Shown: positions 9,799 through 19,615 of the stretch, piece by piece
Numbering within the stretch: position 1 is the stretch's first letter
Layout: every line of letters begins with the position of its first letter
Assembly (NCBI RefSeq): GCF_900606115.1
Contig: NZ_UWPJ01000036.1
Span: 1-64,000 of the forward strand
Origin: Pigmentiphaga humi
GTDB taxonomy: Bacteria; Pseudomonadota; Gammaproteobacteria; Burkholderiales; Burkholderiaceae_B
DNA: 64,000 nucleotides
Direction of reading: 5' to 3'
The notes under the pieces: model-generated
Databases searched by the model: none
What the model saw: the letters and a program-made list of their open reading frames with translations, nothing else
What the model was told of the DNA's origin: nothing
Made by a program: the position numbers and the translations under genes

Positions 9799-10556
9799 CA
9801 ATGCGCCGGCCGCAGCAGCACGCCGCGCTGGGCCTGCGTGCGCGCGGCAACCATCAACGCCTTCATGTCGCGCACCGCGCGCTCCAGCCCGCAGAACACC
9901 GCCTGCGCGACGATGGCGTGGCCGATGTTCAATTCGGCGATGCCGTCGAGCTCCGCCACCGGCTGCACGTTCTCGTAGTGCAGGCCATGGCCGGCATTGA
10001 CGCGCAGCCCCTGGCGCAGTCCTTCGGCGACGGCCCCGCGGATGCGCGTCAGTTCGCCCGCCTGCGCGGCCGGTTCGGCCTCGGCATACGCGCCGGTATG
10101 CAATTCGATCACGGTCGCGCCGGTGCGCGCGGCGGCCTCGATCTGCGCGGCCTCCGGATCGATGAACAGCGACACGCGCACGCCGGCATCGTGCAGCCGG
10201 GCCACGGCCGCGCGGACCTCGTCGAAATGGCCGAGCACGTCGAGCCCGCCTTCGGTGGTCAGCTCCTGGCGCTTCTCCGGCACCAGGCAGACGTCGTGCG
10301 GACGGATGCGGCAGGCGATCTCCAGCATCTCCGCGGTGATCGCGCACTCCAGGTTCATGCGCGTGCGCAACTGGCCGCGCAGGCTCTCGACGTCGGCGTC
10401 CTGGATGTGCCTGCGGTCTTCCCTCAGGTGCAGGGTGATGAGGTCGGCCCCGGCATCCTCGGCCAGCAGCGCAGCCCGGACAGGATCCGGATAGGCGACG
10501 TGGCGCTGCTGGCGCAGCGTGGCAACGTGGTCGATATTGACGCCCAGATCGATCAT
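9798..10556 (-). CDS. pdxJ: Pyridoxine 5'-phosphate synthase
   Basis: Condenses 3-amino-2-oxopropyl phosphate with deoxyxylulose 5-phosphate, the last step of de novo vitamin B6 synthesis. The 252-residue TIM barrel opens with [13 protein letters not shown], the diagnostic PdxJ N-terminus, and has the phosphate-binding loops and the VNAGHGL segment near residue 186. The pdxJ-acpS pair is conserved in many proteobacteria. The start at 10556 gives the usual family length. The recO stop lies 25 bp upstream. Confidence 0.97.
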   Translation of the reverse strand: MIDLGVNIDHVATLRQQRHVAYPDPVRAALLAEDAGADLITLHLREDRRHIQDADVESLRGQLRTRMNLECAITAEMLEIACRIRPHDVCLVPEKRQELTTEGGLDVLGHFDEVRAAVARLHDAGVRVSLFIDPEAAQIEAAARTGATVIELHTGAYAEAEPAAQAGELTRIRGAVAEGLRQGLRVNAGHGLHYENVQPVAELDGIAELNIGHAIVAQAVFCGLERAVRDMKALMVAARTQAQRGVLLRPAH

Positions 10557-10581
10557 GGTGAATGGCAAAAGAGTAGGTTCT

Positions 10582-11433
10582 TCATTGGCCGCGCGGCAGG
10601 ACGTCGAAGTCCTGCAGGTCGCGCAGCACTCTGCGTGTGGCCAGCGGCCGGCCTTCCATATGATAGTCCAGGCGCTCCCGGAGCAAACGGCGCAGCTCGG
10701 GCTCGGCGCCAGGCTCACCGAAACGGCCGCCTGCCAGCGCCAGTAGCGCCGCGCCGGATACATGCGCGCCGCCTTCGGCGGCACAAGGCTCTGGCCCGGC
10801 TTCGAGCGGCACGCGATAGCGTCCGCCGGCGAGCACCGGCGTCCCGTCATCCAGACTGGCCGGGTCGAAGCCGTAGCCGATCTCGCACAGCAGGCGCCAT
10901 TCGAACTCGCGCAGCGCCACCGACAGGCGCGGATTGGCCGCCAGCCGGGCCAGCGCGTCGGCATAGGCGTCGTACAGCGACTCGTGCGGGTCGTCCCGGC
11001 CCAGGAGGCGCATCAGCAGCTCGTTCAGATACCAGCCCGACATCGCGGCAGCGCCCTGCAGGCGTTGCGGCGCCCCGGACCATTCGGCGCGGATGAGCGT
11101 CTTGATCTCCCCTGCCCCGCTCCAGGACAGGCTCAGACGCTGGAAGGCGATCAGCACGGGGCGCAGCGCGGAGTGCGGACGCTTGGCGCCTTTGGCGACC
11201 AGGGCCATCCGGCCGTGGCTGCGGGTAAAGACGTCCAGGATCAGCGAAGTTTCCCGATAGGGATAGCTGTGCAGCAGGAAAGCCGGCGCATCGTCCACCC
11301 GATGGCTGCGCGGGCGCGCGCGGGCCGGCTTGGCAGGCGCGGCCGCCGGCAGCGGCGTGCGCCGGAACAGCGACCCCGCGGCGGCTGGTGGCACGGCACC
11401 AGGGGCCTCGGGATCCCCCGGTCCGTTACTCAT
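10582..11433 (-). CDS. recO: DNA repair protein RecO
   Basis: RecF-pathway mediator that loads RecA on SSB-coated DNA. The 283-residue protein has the OB-fold N-terminal domain ([20 protein letters not shown] at about 50-70) and the helical C-terminal half. The first 45 residues are a low-complexity Ala/Pro/Arg extension beyond the usual RecO start, so a later start is conceivable, although no other ATG fits well. Its ATG overlaps the era stop by 8 nt, in the common order rnc-era-recO. Confidence 0.95.
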   Translation of the reverse strand: MSNGPGDPEAPGAVPPAAAGSLFRRTPLPAAAPAKPARARPRSHRVDDAPAFLLHSYPYRETSLILDVFTRSHGRMALVAKGAKRPHSALRPVLIAFQRLSLSWSGAGEIKTLIRAEWSGAPQRLQGAAAMSGWYLNELLMRLLGRDDPHESLYDAYADALARLAANPRLSVALREFEWRLLCEIGYGFDPASLDDGTPVLAGGRYRVPLEAGPEPCAAEGGAHVSGAALLALAGGRFGEPGAEPELRRLLRERLDYHMEGRPLATRRVLRDLQDFDVLPRGQ

Positions 11434-12331
11434 ACCCCAGGTCGCGCAGCGCGCTTTCGCGCTCGGCCCAGCCCTTGCGGACCTTGACGTAGATCTCCAG
11501 ATGCACCGGCGTGTCGATCAGCTTGGCAATGTCCTGCCGGGCCTCGGAGGCGATGCGCTTCATGCGCTCCCCGCCCGCCCCCAGCAAAATAGGCCGGTGG
11601 CTGTCGCGGTCGACGATGACACAGGCGGCAATGCGCACCAGCCTGGGCTTTTCTTCCCACTGTTCGATCACGACAGTCGAGCCATAGGGCAGTTCGTCGC
11701 CCACCAGCCGGAAGATCTTCTCGCGGATCAATTCTCCCGCGATGAAGCGCACCGGCCGGTCGGTCAGCGTATCTTCCTCGAACATGGGTTCGCCCTCGGG
11801 CAGGCCCTTGGCGATTTCGTCCAGCAGGTGGTCGAGCTGGCGCGACTTGGCCGCGCTGACCGGCACCACCGCATCGTAGGGATGCAAGGCGGCAATGCGC
11901 GCGACGTAGGGAAACAGCGCATCGCGGTCCTTGAGCAGGTCGGTCTTGTTGACCGCCAGAATGCGGCGCGCGCGGGACGGCAGCAGCGGCAGCAGGTTGG
12001 CGTCGCCCTCGGACCACTTGCCTGCCTCGACCACGTGGACGACCACATCCACATCGGCCAGCGCCTGGGTGACCACGCGGTTCATCATGCGGTTCATCGC
12101 GCCGCCGTGCCGGCTCTGGAACCCCGGAGTATCGACGAACACGAATTGCTCCGCGCCGCGCGTAAAGACGCCGTGGATGCGGTGGCGCGTGGTCTGCGCC
12201 TTGCGCGACACGATGCTGACCTTGGCGCCGATCAGCGCGTTGAGCAGCGTCGACTTGCCCACATTGGGCCGGCCGACGATGGCGACGAAGCCGCAACGGC
12301 TGGAGGCGGGAGGATTGGCTGAAGACGACAT
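11426..12331 (-). CDS. era: GTPase Era, 30S ribosome maturation
   Basis: An essential GTPase that binds the 3' end of 16S rRNA. The 301-residue protein carries the P-loop GRPNVGKST, the switch II motif DTPGF, the specificity motif NKTD, and a C-terminal KH domain around LLGAGGERMKRI. The open frame extends far upstream through rnc, but the ATG at 12331, 2 bp after the rnc stop, gives the family length. The N-terminal ten residues (SSSANPPASS) are variable in the family. Confidence 0.97.
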   Translation of the reverse strand: MSSSANPPASSRCGFVAIVGRPNVGKSTLLNALIGAKVSIVSRKAQTTRHRIHGVFTRGAEQFVFVDTPGFQSRHGGAMNRMMNRVVTQALADVDVVVHVVEAGKWSEGDANLLPLLPSRARRILAVNKTDLLKDRDALFPYVARIAALHPYDAVVPVSAAKSRQLDHLLDEIAKGLPEGEPMFEEDTLTDRPVRFIAGELIREKIFRLVGDELPYGSTVVIEQWEEKPRLVRIAACVIVDRDSHRPILLGAGGERMKRIASEARQDIAKLIDTPVHLEIYVKVRKGWAERESALRDLGYE

Positions 12332-12333
12332 GG

Positions 12334-13299
12334 TTATTTTTTGCCGGCGGGCCGCCCCAAGGCAAAAAGCGCCCCCTCGGGGGGCAGCGCAGCCGAAGGC
12401 GCAGCGTGGGGGTTTTTTTGGGGCGCGGCGGACCGGGCCGTATCGGATTCGGTGGGCGGGGGCGAGGCGCCAGACGCGATGTCGCGGGAAGCAACGATTC
12501 TGGCGGCCGGCGGCGGCGATTGCCGGGGCTCGGCGGGCGGCGCGGCGTCGTCGTTCGCCTCCTGGGCGACGGCCACCGGCAGAGACAGTTGCGCAGTTTT
12601 GCGCGCCTTGGGCACGCGTCGCGCCGGCGAAGGATTGGCGGCCAGGGCGGCCTCGAGCGCCTGCTTGGCCGCTGCCTGCTCGGCCGCGCGCCGGCTGCCG
12701 CCTATTCCGACCACCTGCACGTCCAGCTTGGGGATGGCGCACTCGACCTCGAACTCCTGGCTGTGCGCGGCACCGTGCGTGGCGAGCACGGTGTAGACGG
12801 GCAGCGCGATCTTGCGGCCCTGGAGGTATTCCTGCAGCAGGGTCTTGGCATCCTTGCCCAGGGTTTTCGGGTCGACGGTTTCCAGCACCGGCTGGTACAG
12901 GCGGGCGATCACCGCGCAGGCGGCGTCGAAACCGCCGTCCATGAAGATCGCGCCGAAGATCGCCTCGAGCGTATCGGCCAGGATCGAGGGGCGGCGGAAT
13001 CCGCCGCTCTTGAGCTCCCCTTCCCCCAGGCGCAGGAAGCGCGACAGTTCGATCCGCTGCGCGATCTCCGCCAGCGAGGCCTGCTTGACCAGGTTGGCGC
13101 GCAGGCGCGACAGATCGCCTTCGTCGATGCGGGCGAAACGGTCGTAGAGCAGCGAGGCGATCGCGCAGTTGAGCACGCTGTCGCCCAGAAACTCCAGCCG
13201 CTCGTTGTGTCGGCTGCTGTGGCTGCGATGCGTCAGAGCCTGCTCGAGCAGGCTCTTGTTCTTGAAGGTGTAGCCGATATTGATCATTGCTCCTGTCAT
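12334..13299 (-). CDS. rnc: Ribonuclease III with a long repeat-encoded C-terminal tail
   Basis: The double-strand-specific endoribonuclease. Catalytic residues E36 and D40 lie in NERLEFLGD, and D109 and E112 in the second acidic motif. The dsRNA-binding domain is at about 158-227. At 321 residues it is roughly 90 longer than typical RNase III. Residues from about 228 are Pro/Ala-rich, and the last 25 or so are translated from a repeat at 12352-12416. The ATG at 13299 directly abuts repeat copy B; the ATG four codons later (MINIGYTF) is an alternative with GGAG very close to it. It is followed by era. Confidence 0.95.
   Translation of the reverse strand: MTGAMINIGYTFKNKSLLEQALTHRSHSSRHNERLEFLGDSVLNCAIASLLYDRFARIDEGDLSRLRANLVKQASLAEIAQRIELSRFLRLGEGELKSGGFRRPSILADTLEAIFGAIFMDGGFDAACAVIARLYQPVLETVDPKTLGKDAKTLLQEYLQGRKIALPVYTVLATHGAAHSQEFEVECAIPKLDVQVVGIGGSRRAAEQAAAKQALEAALAANPSPARRVPKARKTAQLSLPVAVAQEANDDAAPPAEPRQSPPPAARIVASRDIASGASPPPTESDTARSAAPQKNPHAAPSAALPPEGALFALGRPAGKK
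12352..12416. repeat. Second type of GC-rich repeat, inside the rnc 3' end
   Basis: This stretch contains CCCCCTCGGGGGG (palindromic), GCAGCGCAGCCGAAGGCGC, and a run of G followed by T7 on the plus strand. It looks like an intergenic repeat rather than coding sequence. It sits in frame within the end of rnc and just upstream of era. It shares style but not sequence with the 80-bp element. Confidence 0.55.
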
Positions 13300-13300
13300 G

Positions 13301-13382
13301 GCCCCCCCCTACGCGCTGCGCGCGCCCCCCAGGGGGCGGTGCTGGCGGACCGGCAGAGCCGGATCCGCGGCACCCTGGGTCG
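13301..13382 (+). repeat. 80-bp interspersed element, copy B (between lepB and rnc)
   Basis: Same four blocks as copy A, with the CGGCAGAGCCGG variant of the central palindrome. Its head lies one base from the rnc start codon, so the rnc ribosome-binding region (AGGGGGGG on the minus strand) is supplied by the repeat. Confidence 0.9.
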
Positions 13383-13429
13383 GGGGATTGAAAGGATGTT
13401 TTGGCTTGGCACGATAGTCTTCTGTTCTT

Positions 13430-13468
13430 GATCCAGGGCACAACGGATCCGGCTTGGCCGGTCCGCCA
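13430..13468 (-). repeat. Truncated, inverted copy of the 80-bp element (B')
   Basis: Matches the last half of the element in opposite orientation (GGATCCGGCTTGGCCGGTCC). It lies about 47 bp from copy B, so B and B' form an imperfect inverted pair of about 38 bp per arm. Confidence 0.8.
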
Positions 13469-13487
13469 GGGCCACCCCAAGGCGGAC

Positions 13488-14399
13488 TCACTGGGAAGAG
13501 CCTATCCTTCCTATGCGCTTGAGGTCTCCGAAATTCATCCAGACGAAGAATGCCTTGCCCACGATATTCGCATCCGGCACGAAACCCCAATAGCGGCTAT
13601 CCAGGCTGTTATCCCGATTATCGCCCATCATGAAGTAGTTGCCTGCGGGCACTTTGCAACGCACGCCCTCGCGCGAATACTGGCAGGCGGCGCGGCTGGG
13701 GAAGCTGCCCATGGGCTCTATTTCCGGCGATCTTCGCTCATCCACCAATATCTGGTGATCAACCTCGCCCAATTTCTCATTGAAGAGCGCCGTATACGAG
13801 ACCCGGTCGGGATCGAAATAATCCCCCGCGCGAGACGTGGCGACGGGCTGGCCGTTGACGGTCAGCTTCTTGTTCAGATAGGCGATTTCGTCGCCGGGCA
13901 GGCCGACGACGCGCTTGATGTAGTCCACTTGCGGATCCACCGGGTAGCGGAATACGACGACGTCGCCGCGCTGGGGGTCGCCCAGCGGCACCACTTTCTT
14001 GTCGACGATGGGCAGGCGCAAGCCGTAGGAGAACTTGTTCACCAGGATCAGGTCGCCGATCTGCAGCGTGGGCAGCATGGAGCCAGAGGGAATGCGGAAC
14101 GGTTCGACCACGAACGAACGCAGCACGAACACGAACAGGATGACGGGAAAGAAGCTTACCGAATATTCGACCCACCACGGCATCTTGCCGGCCCGGTCCA
14201 CCGCCTCCTGGCGCTGGCGGGCAGCCTCGGCCTCGCCGCCCGCGGCGCGCACGGACTGGCCCCGGCCGGCATCGAACTCCGCTGCCGCCTGCGCCATGCG
14301 CCGGGTGCGCCGCGGCTTGAGCGAGAGGCGGTCGTAGGTCCATACGATGCCGGTGACGACCAGCAGCACGAACAGGATCAGCGCGAAATTCAGGCTCAT
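13488..14399 (-). CDS. lepB: Signal peptidase I
   Basis: The inner-membrane serine/lysine protease that cleaves Sec and Tat signal peptides. In this 303-residue protein, membrane segments are at about 3-21 and 77-95. The nucleophile S107 lies in FRIPSGSMLPT and the general base K162 in DYIKRVVGLPGD. The box E sequence MGDNRDNSLDSR is also present. Length is usual for betaproteobacteria. It follows lepA by 37 bp, the classic lepA-lepB pair. Confidence 0.98.
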   Translation of the reverse strand: MSLNFALILFVLLVVTGIVWTYDRLSLKPRRTRRMAQAAAEFDAGRGQSVRAAGGEAEAARQRQEAVDRAGKMPWWVEYSVSFFPVILFVFVLRSFVVEPFRIPSGSMLPTLQIGDLILVNKFSYGLRLPIVDKKVVPLGDPQRGDVVVFRYPVDPQVDYIKRVVGLPGDEIAYLNKKLTVNGQPVATSRAGDYFDPDRVSYTALFNEKLGEVDHQILVDERRSPEIEPMGSFPSRAACQYSREGVRCKVPAGNYFMMGDNRDNSLDSRYWGFVPDANIVGKAFFVWMNFGDLKRIGRIGSSQ

Positions 14400-14436
14400 T
14401 TGGCCATCCTCATGGGTTGACTGGTTGTACCGCCGC

Positions 14437-16230
14437 TCATTTGTCCTCCACCTGCAGGATGGCCAGGAAGGCTTCCTGCGGAATTTCCACGCTGCCGACC
14501 TGCTTCATGCGCTTCTTGCCGGCCTTCTGCTTTTCCAGCAGCTTCTTCTTGCGGGAGATGTCGCCGCCATAGCATTTGGCCAGCACGTTCTTGCGCAAGG
14601 CCTTGACGTTCTCGCGGGCGACGACCTCGGAGCCGATGGCCGCCTGGATCGCCACGTCGTACATCTGCCGCGGGATCAGTTCGCGCATCCGCGAGGTCAC
14701 GTCGCGGCCGCGCGAGCGCGCGTTGGCGCGGTGCACGATCAGCGACAGCGCATCGACCTTGTCGCCGTTGATCAGCAAGTCCACGCGCACCACGTCGGCG
14801 CTGCGGTATTCCTTGAACTCGTAGTCCATCGACGCGTAACCGCGCGACACCGACTTCAGCTTGTCGAAGAAATCGAGCACGATCTCGGCCAGCGGAATCT
14901 CGTAGGTCAGGTGCACCTGGCGGCCGTGGTAGGCCATGTTGATCTGGATGCCGCGCTTGGCGGTGCACAGCGTGATGACCGGCCCCACGTATTCCTGGGG
15001 CATGAACAGCGTTACCGTGACGATGGGCTCGCGCACCTCGGCGATCTTGGCCACTTCCGGCATCTTGGACGGGCTGTCCACCATGACCACGGAACCGTCG
15101 CGCAGCTCGACCTCGTAGACCACCGACGGCGCAGTGGTGATCAGGTCCATGTCGAACTCGCGCTCCAGGCGCTCCTGCACGATTTCCATGTGCAGCAGAC
15201 CCAGGAAACCGCAGCGGAAGCCGAATCCCAGCGCCTGCGAGACCTCCGGGTCGTACATCAGCGCGGCGTCGTTGAGTTTGAGCTTTTCGAGCGAGTCGCG
15301 CAGCGCGTCGTATTCGCTGGACTCCACCGGATACAGCCCGGCGAACACCTGCGGCTTGACTTCCTTGAAGCCGGGCAGCGGTTCGGGTGCGGACTTGGAT
15401 GTCAGGGTGATGGTGTCGCCCACCTTGGCATGCTTGAGTTCTTTGATGCCGGCGATGACGAAGCCGACCTCCCCCGCCGACAAATGGGTGCGGGATTCGG
15501 ATTTGGGCGTGAACACGCCCACTTGTTCACACAGGTGGGTGGCGCCTGTCGCCATGAACAGCAGCTTGTCCTTGGGCTTGAGCACGCCGTTCTTGAGGCG
15601 CACCAGCATCACCACGCCTACGTAGTTGTCGAACCAGGAGTCGATGATCAACGCCTGCAGCGGGCCGGCCGCGTCGCCTTCCGGAGGCGGAATCCGCTCG
15701 ATCACGGCTTCGATGATGTCCTCCACGCCCATGCCTGTCTTGGCGCTGGCCGGGATCGCGTCATCGGCCGGGATGCCGATGACTTCCTCGATTTCCTGCT
15801 TGGCGCCGTCCGGATCGGCCTGCGGCAAATCCATCTTGTTCAGCACGGGCACGACTTCCACGCCGAGCTCGATGGCCGTATAGCAATTGGCGACGGTCTG
15901 CGCCTCCACGCCCTGCGAGGCATCCACCACCAGCAGCGCGCCTTCGCAGGCCGACAGCGAGCGGCTGACTTCGTACGAGAAGTCCACGTGCCCCGGGGTG
16001 TCGATCAGGTTGAGGTTGTAGACCTTGCCGTCGCGCGCCTTGTAGTGCAGCGCCGCAGTCTGCGCCTTGATCGTGATGCCGCGCTCGCGCTCGATATCCA
16101 TCGAGTCGAGCACCTGGGCCTCCATTTCCCGATCGGACAAGCCTCCGCAGCGCTGGATGATGCGGTCGGCAAGCGTCGATTTGCCGTGGTCGATGTGGGC
16201 AATGATGGAGAAATTGCGAATGTGCTGCAT
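14437..16230 (-). CDS. lepA: Elongation factor 4 (back-translocating GTPase)
   Basis: A ribosomal GTPase that acts on stalled or mis-translocated ribosomes. From ATG at 16230 the protein is 597 residues, the normal LepA size. It begins [20 protein letters not shown], containing the P-loop, and has DTPGHVDF and NKMD. LepA-specific C-terminal text follows, including the end in [15 protein letters not shown]. An in-frame extension of 40 codons upstream is not conserved in character and is rejected. It lies downstream of mucD with a 159-bp gap. Confidence 0.98.
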   Translation of the reverse strand: MQHIRNFSIIAHIDHGKSTLADRIIQRCGGLSDREMEAQVLDSMDIERERGITIKAQTAALHYKARDGKVYNLNLIDTPGHVDFSYEVSRSLSACEGALLVVDASQGVEAQTVANCYTAIELGVEVVPVLNKMDLPQADPDGAKQEIEEVIGIPADDAIPASAKTGMGVEDIIEAVIERIPPPEGDAAGPLQALIIDSWFDNYVGVVMLVRLKNGVLKPKDKLLFMATGATHLCEQVGVFTPKSESRTHLSAGEVGFVIAGIKELKHAKVGDTITLTSKSAPEPLPGFKEVKPQVFAGLYPVESSEYDALRDSLEKLKLNDAALMYDPEVSQALGFGFRCGFLGLLHMEIVQERLEREFDMDLITTAPSVVYEVELRDGSVVMVDSPSKMPEVAKIAEVREPIVTVTLFMPQEYVGPVITLCTAKRGIQINMAYHGRQVHLTYEIPLAEIVLDFFDKLKSVSRGYASMDYEFKEYRSADVVRVDLLINGDKVDALSLIVHRANARSRGRDVTSRMRELIPRQMYDVAIQAAIGSEVVARENVKALRKNVLAKCYGGDISRKKKLLEKQKAGKKRMKQVGSVEIPQEAFLAILQVEDK

Positions 16231-16389
16231 GCGATCCGTTGGTAGTGTGTCCGGCTCGGCCTGAACGAAAAAAGGGGGCGCTACGCGCCCCGCCTGGTGT
16301 GGCCGGCCGCGCCGGGCGAACCGCCCCGCGACCGGCGTGATATCCCGCAACGCGGCATTTTAGCGCCGAGTGCGGATGTCTGCCGGAAA

Positions 16390-17844
16390 TTACCGCGCCG
16401 GCCGGATCGGCACCCATTGGGTCAGTTCGTCCCGGCGCACCAGCACCACGTGGGCGCGGTTGCGGTCCAGCTTGGCGACCAACCCGTTGAACTGCGCAGT
16501 ACCGGTGATTTCGGTGTTGTCGAGCGCCAGCAGCACGTCGCCCTGGCGCAGGCCAGCACGCGCGGCCGAGCCTTCGGCGGCATCCACCTGCACCCCGCCG
16601 CGGATGCGCAAGTCGCGCCGCTGCGCCGCCGACAGGTCAGAGACCACCAGCCCCAGGGCATTGGCCTTCTCGGCGCCGCCGCCGGAGCCTTCGTCTGCAC
16701 GCGCTGCCGCGCCCTTCTCCGGCTGCATCTCGCCCACCGTGATGCTCAGGTCGCGCGTGCCGCCGCGCCGCCAGACCTGGATCGTGGTCTTGGTGCCGGG
16801 CTTGGTTTCACCCACGGTACGCGGCAGGTCGGAAGACCGCTCGATGGTCCGGTTGCCGAACTTCAGGATCACGTCGCCCGGCTCGATGCCGGCCTTCTCG
16901 GCCGGGCTGCCCGGCTCGACCATGCCGACCGAGGCGCCGGCCGTGCGGCCCAGCCCGATGGCGTCGGCCACTTCCTTGCTGACCTCGCCGATCTGGACGC
17001 CGATGCGGCCGCGGATGACCCGGCCGGAAGTGCGCAGCTGGTCGGCTACGCGCATCGCCTCGTCGATCGGGATCGCCAGCGAAATGCCCATGAAGCCGCC
17101 GCTGCGGGAAATGATCTGCGAATTGATGCCGACCACCTCGCCGCGCATGTTCAGCAGCGGACCGCCCGAATTGCCCGGGTTGACCGCCACGTCGGTCTGG
17201 ATGAACGGCAGGTAATCGCCGGTGTCGCGGCCGGTGGCGCTGACGATGCCGGCGGTCACGGTGGAATCCAGGCCGAACGGCGAGCCGATCGCCATGACCC
17301 ACTCGCCCTTGCGCAACTGGCTGGGATCGCCAGGCTTGAGCGCGGTCATGCCGGCGGCTTCGATCTTGATCAGCGCAACGTCGGTGCGTTCGTCCGAGCC
17401 GATGACCTTGGCCTTGAATTCGCGGCGATCGGTCAGCGTGACGTAGATGTCGTCGGCGCCGGTGACCACGTGGTGGTTGGTCAGCACGTAGCCGTCGGCC
17501 GAGATGAAAAAGCCCGATCCCACACCGCGCGGAACCTCCTGGCCGCCATCCGAATCCGGCCCCGGCTGGCGGGGAGGTCCGCCGCGCCCCGGCGGCACGA
17601 AATCCGGGCCGAAGAACCAGCGGAACAGCTCGTAGGGATCCTGGCCGCCGGCGCTGCTCCGCGCGGGCGCCTTGGCGGTAGTGCGGATGTTGACCACCGC
17701 CGGGTCCGCCTTGACGACCAGGTCGGTGAAATCCGGCAATGCACGGGCTTGCGCCTGGGCGGCCGGATGGCCGGCAAACAGGAACAGCGACGCGCAAAAC
17801 GCCAGGAAGGCCTTCCCCATGGCAGTTTTCGACAGCGATGACAT
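16390..17844 (-). CDS. mucD: Periplasmic serine protease, DegP/MucD type
   Basis: A HtrA-family protease that degrades misfolded envelope proteins. The 484-residue protein has a signal peptide (hydrophobic core about 11-25, cleavage near AQAQA), a trypsin-like domain with H125, D155 and S226 (NPGNSGGPL), and two C-terminal PDZ domains (about 265-370 and 390-480). The ATG at 17844 has GGAG five bases upstream; a second ATG at 17820 is possible. It is last in the rpoE-rseA-rseB-mucD module, as in Pseudomonas algU-mucABD. Confidence 0.96.
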   Translation of the reverse strand: MSSLSKTAMGKAFLAFCASLFLFAGHPAAQAQARALPDFTDLVVKADPAVVNIRTTAKAPARSSAGGQDPYELFRWFFGPDFVPPGRGGPPRQPGPDSDGGQEVPRGVGSGFFISADGYVLTNHHVVTGADDIYVTLTDRREFKAKVIGSDERTDVALIKIEAAGMTALKPGDPSQLRKGEWVMAIGSPFGLDSTVTAGIVSATGRDTGDYLPFIQTDVAVNPGNSGGPLLNMRGEVVGINSQIISRSGGFMGISLAIPIDEAMRVADQLRTSGRVIRGRIGVQIGEVSKEVADAIGLGRTAGASVGMVEPGSPAEKAGIEPGDVILKFGNRTIERSSDLPRTVGETKPGTKTTIQVWRRGGTRDLSITVGEMQPEKGAAARADEGSGGGAEKANALGLVVSDLSAAQRRDLRIRGGVQVDAAEGSAARAGLRQGDVLLALDNTEITGTAQFNGLVAKLDRNRAHVVLVRRDELTQWVPIRPAR

Positions 17845-17885
17845 GTCAACTCCGGGTGAACATAAAAAAGGGCAAAAATGCGGCT

Positions 17886-18884
17886 TCAGTGCCTGCGGGC
17901 CGCCGCAGGCGCATAGCTTATCGAATTCGCGACCTGCTGGATGGTGCCGGTGGGCGCTTCGCCCAGGACGGTTATCCAGTAGTCGCCGAGCCGTCTTCCC
18001 ACTACATTGACGGCGCCGCGCGCACCGGGGCCGGTCTGCTGCGGATGCTTGTTGCCGTTGCCGTAAGGCTCGATGAAGATGGAGATGGCGGCCAGCCCGT
18101 CGGACAGCATGACCTGCTTGACGTCCGGCTTGCCCCCCATCGAACGCTGGACCTCCAGGATTCTGCGGAAACCCGCGGGCTCGCCCACGGTCCAGCCGAG
18201 ATCGGCCAGATCGACGGGATTCAAGCTAGTGCGCACCACGCGCCAGCCCTCCGTTTTCCAGCGAGGCTTGAGCTGCTTGCGATCGACGTCGGCTCCCACC
18301 TGCAACGCGATGAAAGCCACCTGCTCGACGACGTCGTCTTCGGGCGAGAGCGTCTGGGTGCGCAGCAGGAGGCCCGACTCGCTGTCGGCGCAAAGCCGGT
18401 AGCCGTAGCGGTCGCCGTCCTTGGGCTGCAGCGTGATGACCTGGCAGTCCCGGTCGGCCACGCGCTCCAGTTGCTCGCCGATGCTGACGTCATAATGCGC
18501 CATCAGTTGGTCGGCTCCCCCTATCATCAGTCCGGGAAAGCGGTCGCGTGCGGTACGCGTCTCAACCAGGATGGCATGCTTCTGCGGCAGCAGGCACTGT
18601 ATTTCATCGTCCTTGCGCAGGAATTCCAGCGGCTGGCCATCGAGCAATTCGAGCCGCTCGCGCTCGCTCTTGCCGTCGAACACGTGCGTGACGCGCGACG
18701 ATTGCATGGAGGAACCCTGCTGGTAGGCGAACACGCCCGAATAATCCAGCTCGCGGGCGGCTTCCTGGATACGCTGCAACAGCCTGGCATCGCTGGACGG
18801 CGCGGGCGCCTCCGCCTGCACCGGGGCCGTCGCGGCCATCAGACAGAGCATGGCCCAGGCCAGGAAACGGGTAGACGACACCAT
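17886..18884 (-). CDS. rseB: Sigma-E regulatory protein RseB/MucB
   Basis: A periplasmic protein that binds the anti-sigma factor RseA, protects it from cleavage, and senses mislocalised lipoprotein or LPS. From ATG at 18884 it is 332 residues with a signal peptide (FLAWAMLCLMAATAPVQA, cleavage near residue 25) and the MucB/RseB two-domain fold. An in-frame TTG at 18923 overlaps the rseA stop (TTGA) and would add 13 residues; translational coupling makes that start possible. It lies between rseA and mucD. Confidence 0.93.
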   Translation of the reverse strand: MVSSTRFLAWAMLCLMAATAPVQAEAPAPSSDARLLQRIQEAARELDYSGVFAYQQGSSMQSSRVTHVFDGKSERERLELLDGQPLEFLRKDDEIQCLLPQKHAILVETRTARDRFPGLMIGGADQLMAHYDVSIGEQLERVADRDCQVITLQPKDGDRYGYRLCADSESGLLLRTQTLSPEDDVVEQVAFIALQVGADVDRKQLKPRWKTEGWRVVRTSLNPVDLADLGWTVGEPAGFRRILEVQRSMGGKPDVKQVMLSDGLAAISIFIEPYGNGNKHPQQTGPGARGAVNVVGRRLGDYWITVLGEAPTGTIQQVANSISYAPAAARRH

Positions 18885-18919
18885 TGCCGAGCGACTTGCC
18901 TCCGACACGAGTCTTTCCT

Positions 18920-19537
18920 TCAACGTTGACCTGCTGACGCCTCGAGCGAGGAGACGGAAACCTGCCGGATCGCGCTACGGCCGGCCACCTGCCTGTGGGC
19001 GTCGAGATATTCGCCCAGTGCGACGTCCACCTGCGGCTCGGCCTTCCGGGCGCGCGGAGCCGGTGCGGCGACCTGGACGACGGCCGGCTGCTCGGGCTGG
19101 GCGCTGGCCAGTTCGAACGAACCGCCGGGCGTACCGAAATAAGGCTGGGCGATCCAGGTCACGGATGCCACCGCAGCCGCGGCGGCCAGGCCAGGAAAGC
19201 CATAGCGGACCATGAAGCGGCGCGTGGACGCTCGACGCGGCGCGGCCACGATGGGGGCTTCCTGTTCGAGCGCCCGCAGGAGGCGCTGGTGGAAATCTGC
19301 CGAAACCGGCGCCGCCAGTTCGGGCGTGCGCAGCACGTCGCCCACCAGGTGGTAGAGATCCCAATGCGCTTTCCCATCGGCCGAAGCCAGGTAGGCGGAA
19401 AAACGGGGGGGTGGCTCATCCAGCTCGCCGTCCAGGTAGGCCGACAGCCATTCCCCGGCTTCGGCCTGCGCCAATCCGTCCTGTCCTTCCGGCACGCCGG
19501 AGACGGCGGACTCATTCCGATGCGATGTCACCTGCAT
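18920..19537 (-). CDS. rseA: Anti-sigma-E factor RseA
   Basis: A single-pass inner-membrane anti-sigma factor. The cytoplasmic N-terminus carries the RseA/MucA-type sigma-binding region (EWLSAYLDGELD...HWDLYHLVGDVLR). A transmembrane segment follows at about residues 113-132 (GFPGLAAAAAVASVTW), then a periplasmic tail. The start at 19537 is chosen because GGAGG lies 8 bases upstream. ATG at 19543 is too close to it, and the upstream ATG at 19579 lacks one. Product is 205 residues. It overlaps the rseB region by 4 nt when the TTG start of rseB is used. Confidence 0.93.
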   Translation of the reverse strand: MQVTSHRNESAVSGVPEGQDGLAQAEAGEWLSAYLDGELDEPPPRFSAYLASADGKAHWDLYHLVGDVLRTPELAAPVSADFHQRLLRALEQEAPIVAAPRRASTRRFMVRYGFPGLAAAAAVASVTWIAQPYFGTPGGSFELASAQPEQPAVVQVAAPAPRARKAEPQVDVALGEYLDAHRQVAGRSAIRQVSVSSLEASAGQR

Positions 19538-19615
19538 TTCCATAACCTCCGGGGCCGCTATACGCCCGGTTATTGCCACACTTGCCCAAACTTCGCGCCT
19601 GCCGACGCCTCGCGC

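Noticed and set aside
14347-16245. A 632-codon plus-strand open frame
   Set aside because: It mirrors lepA exactly and has no family resemblance.
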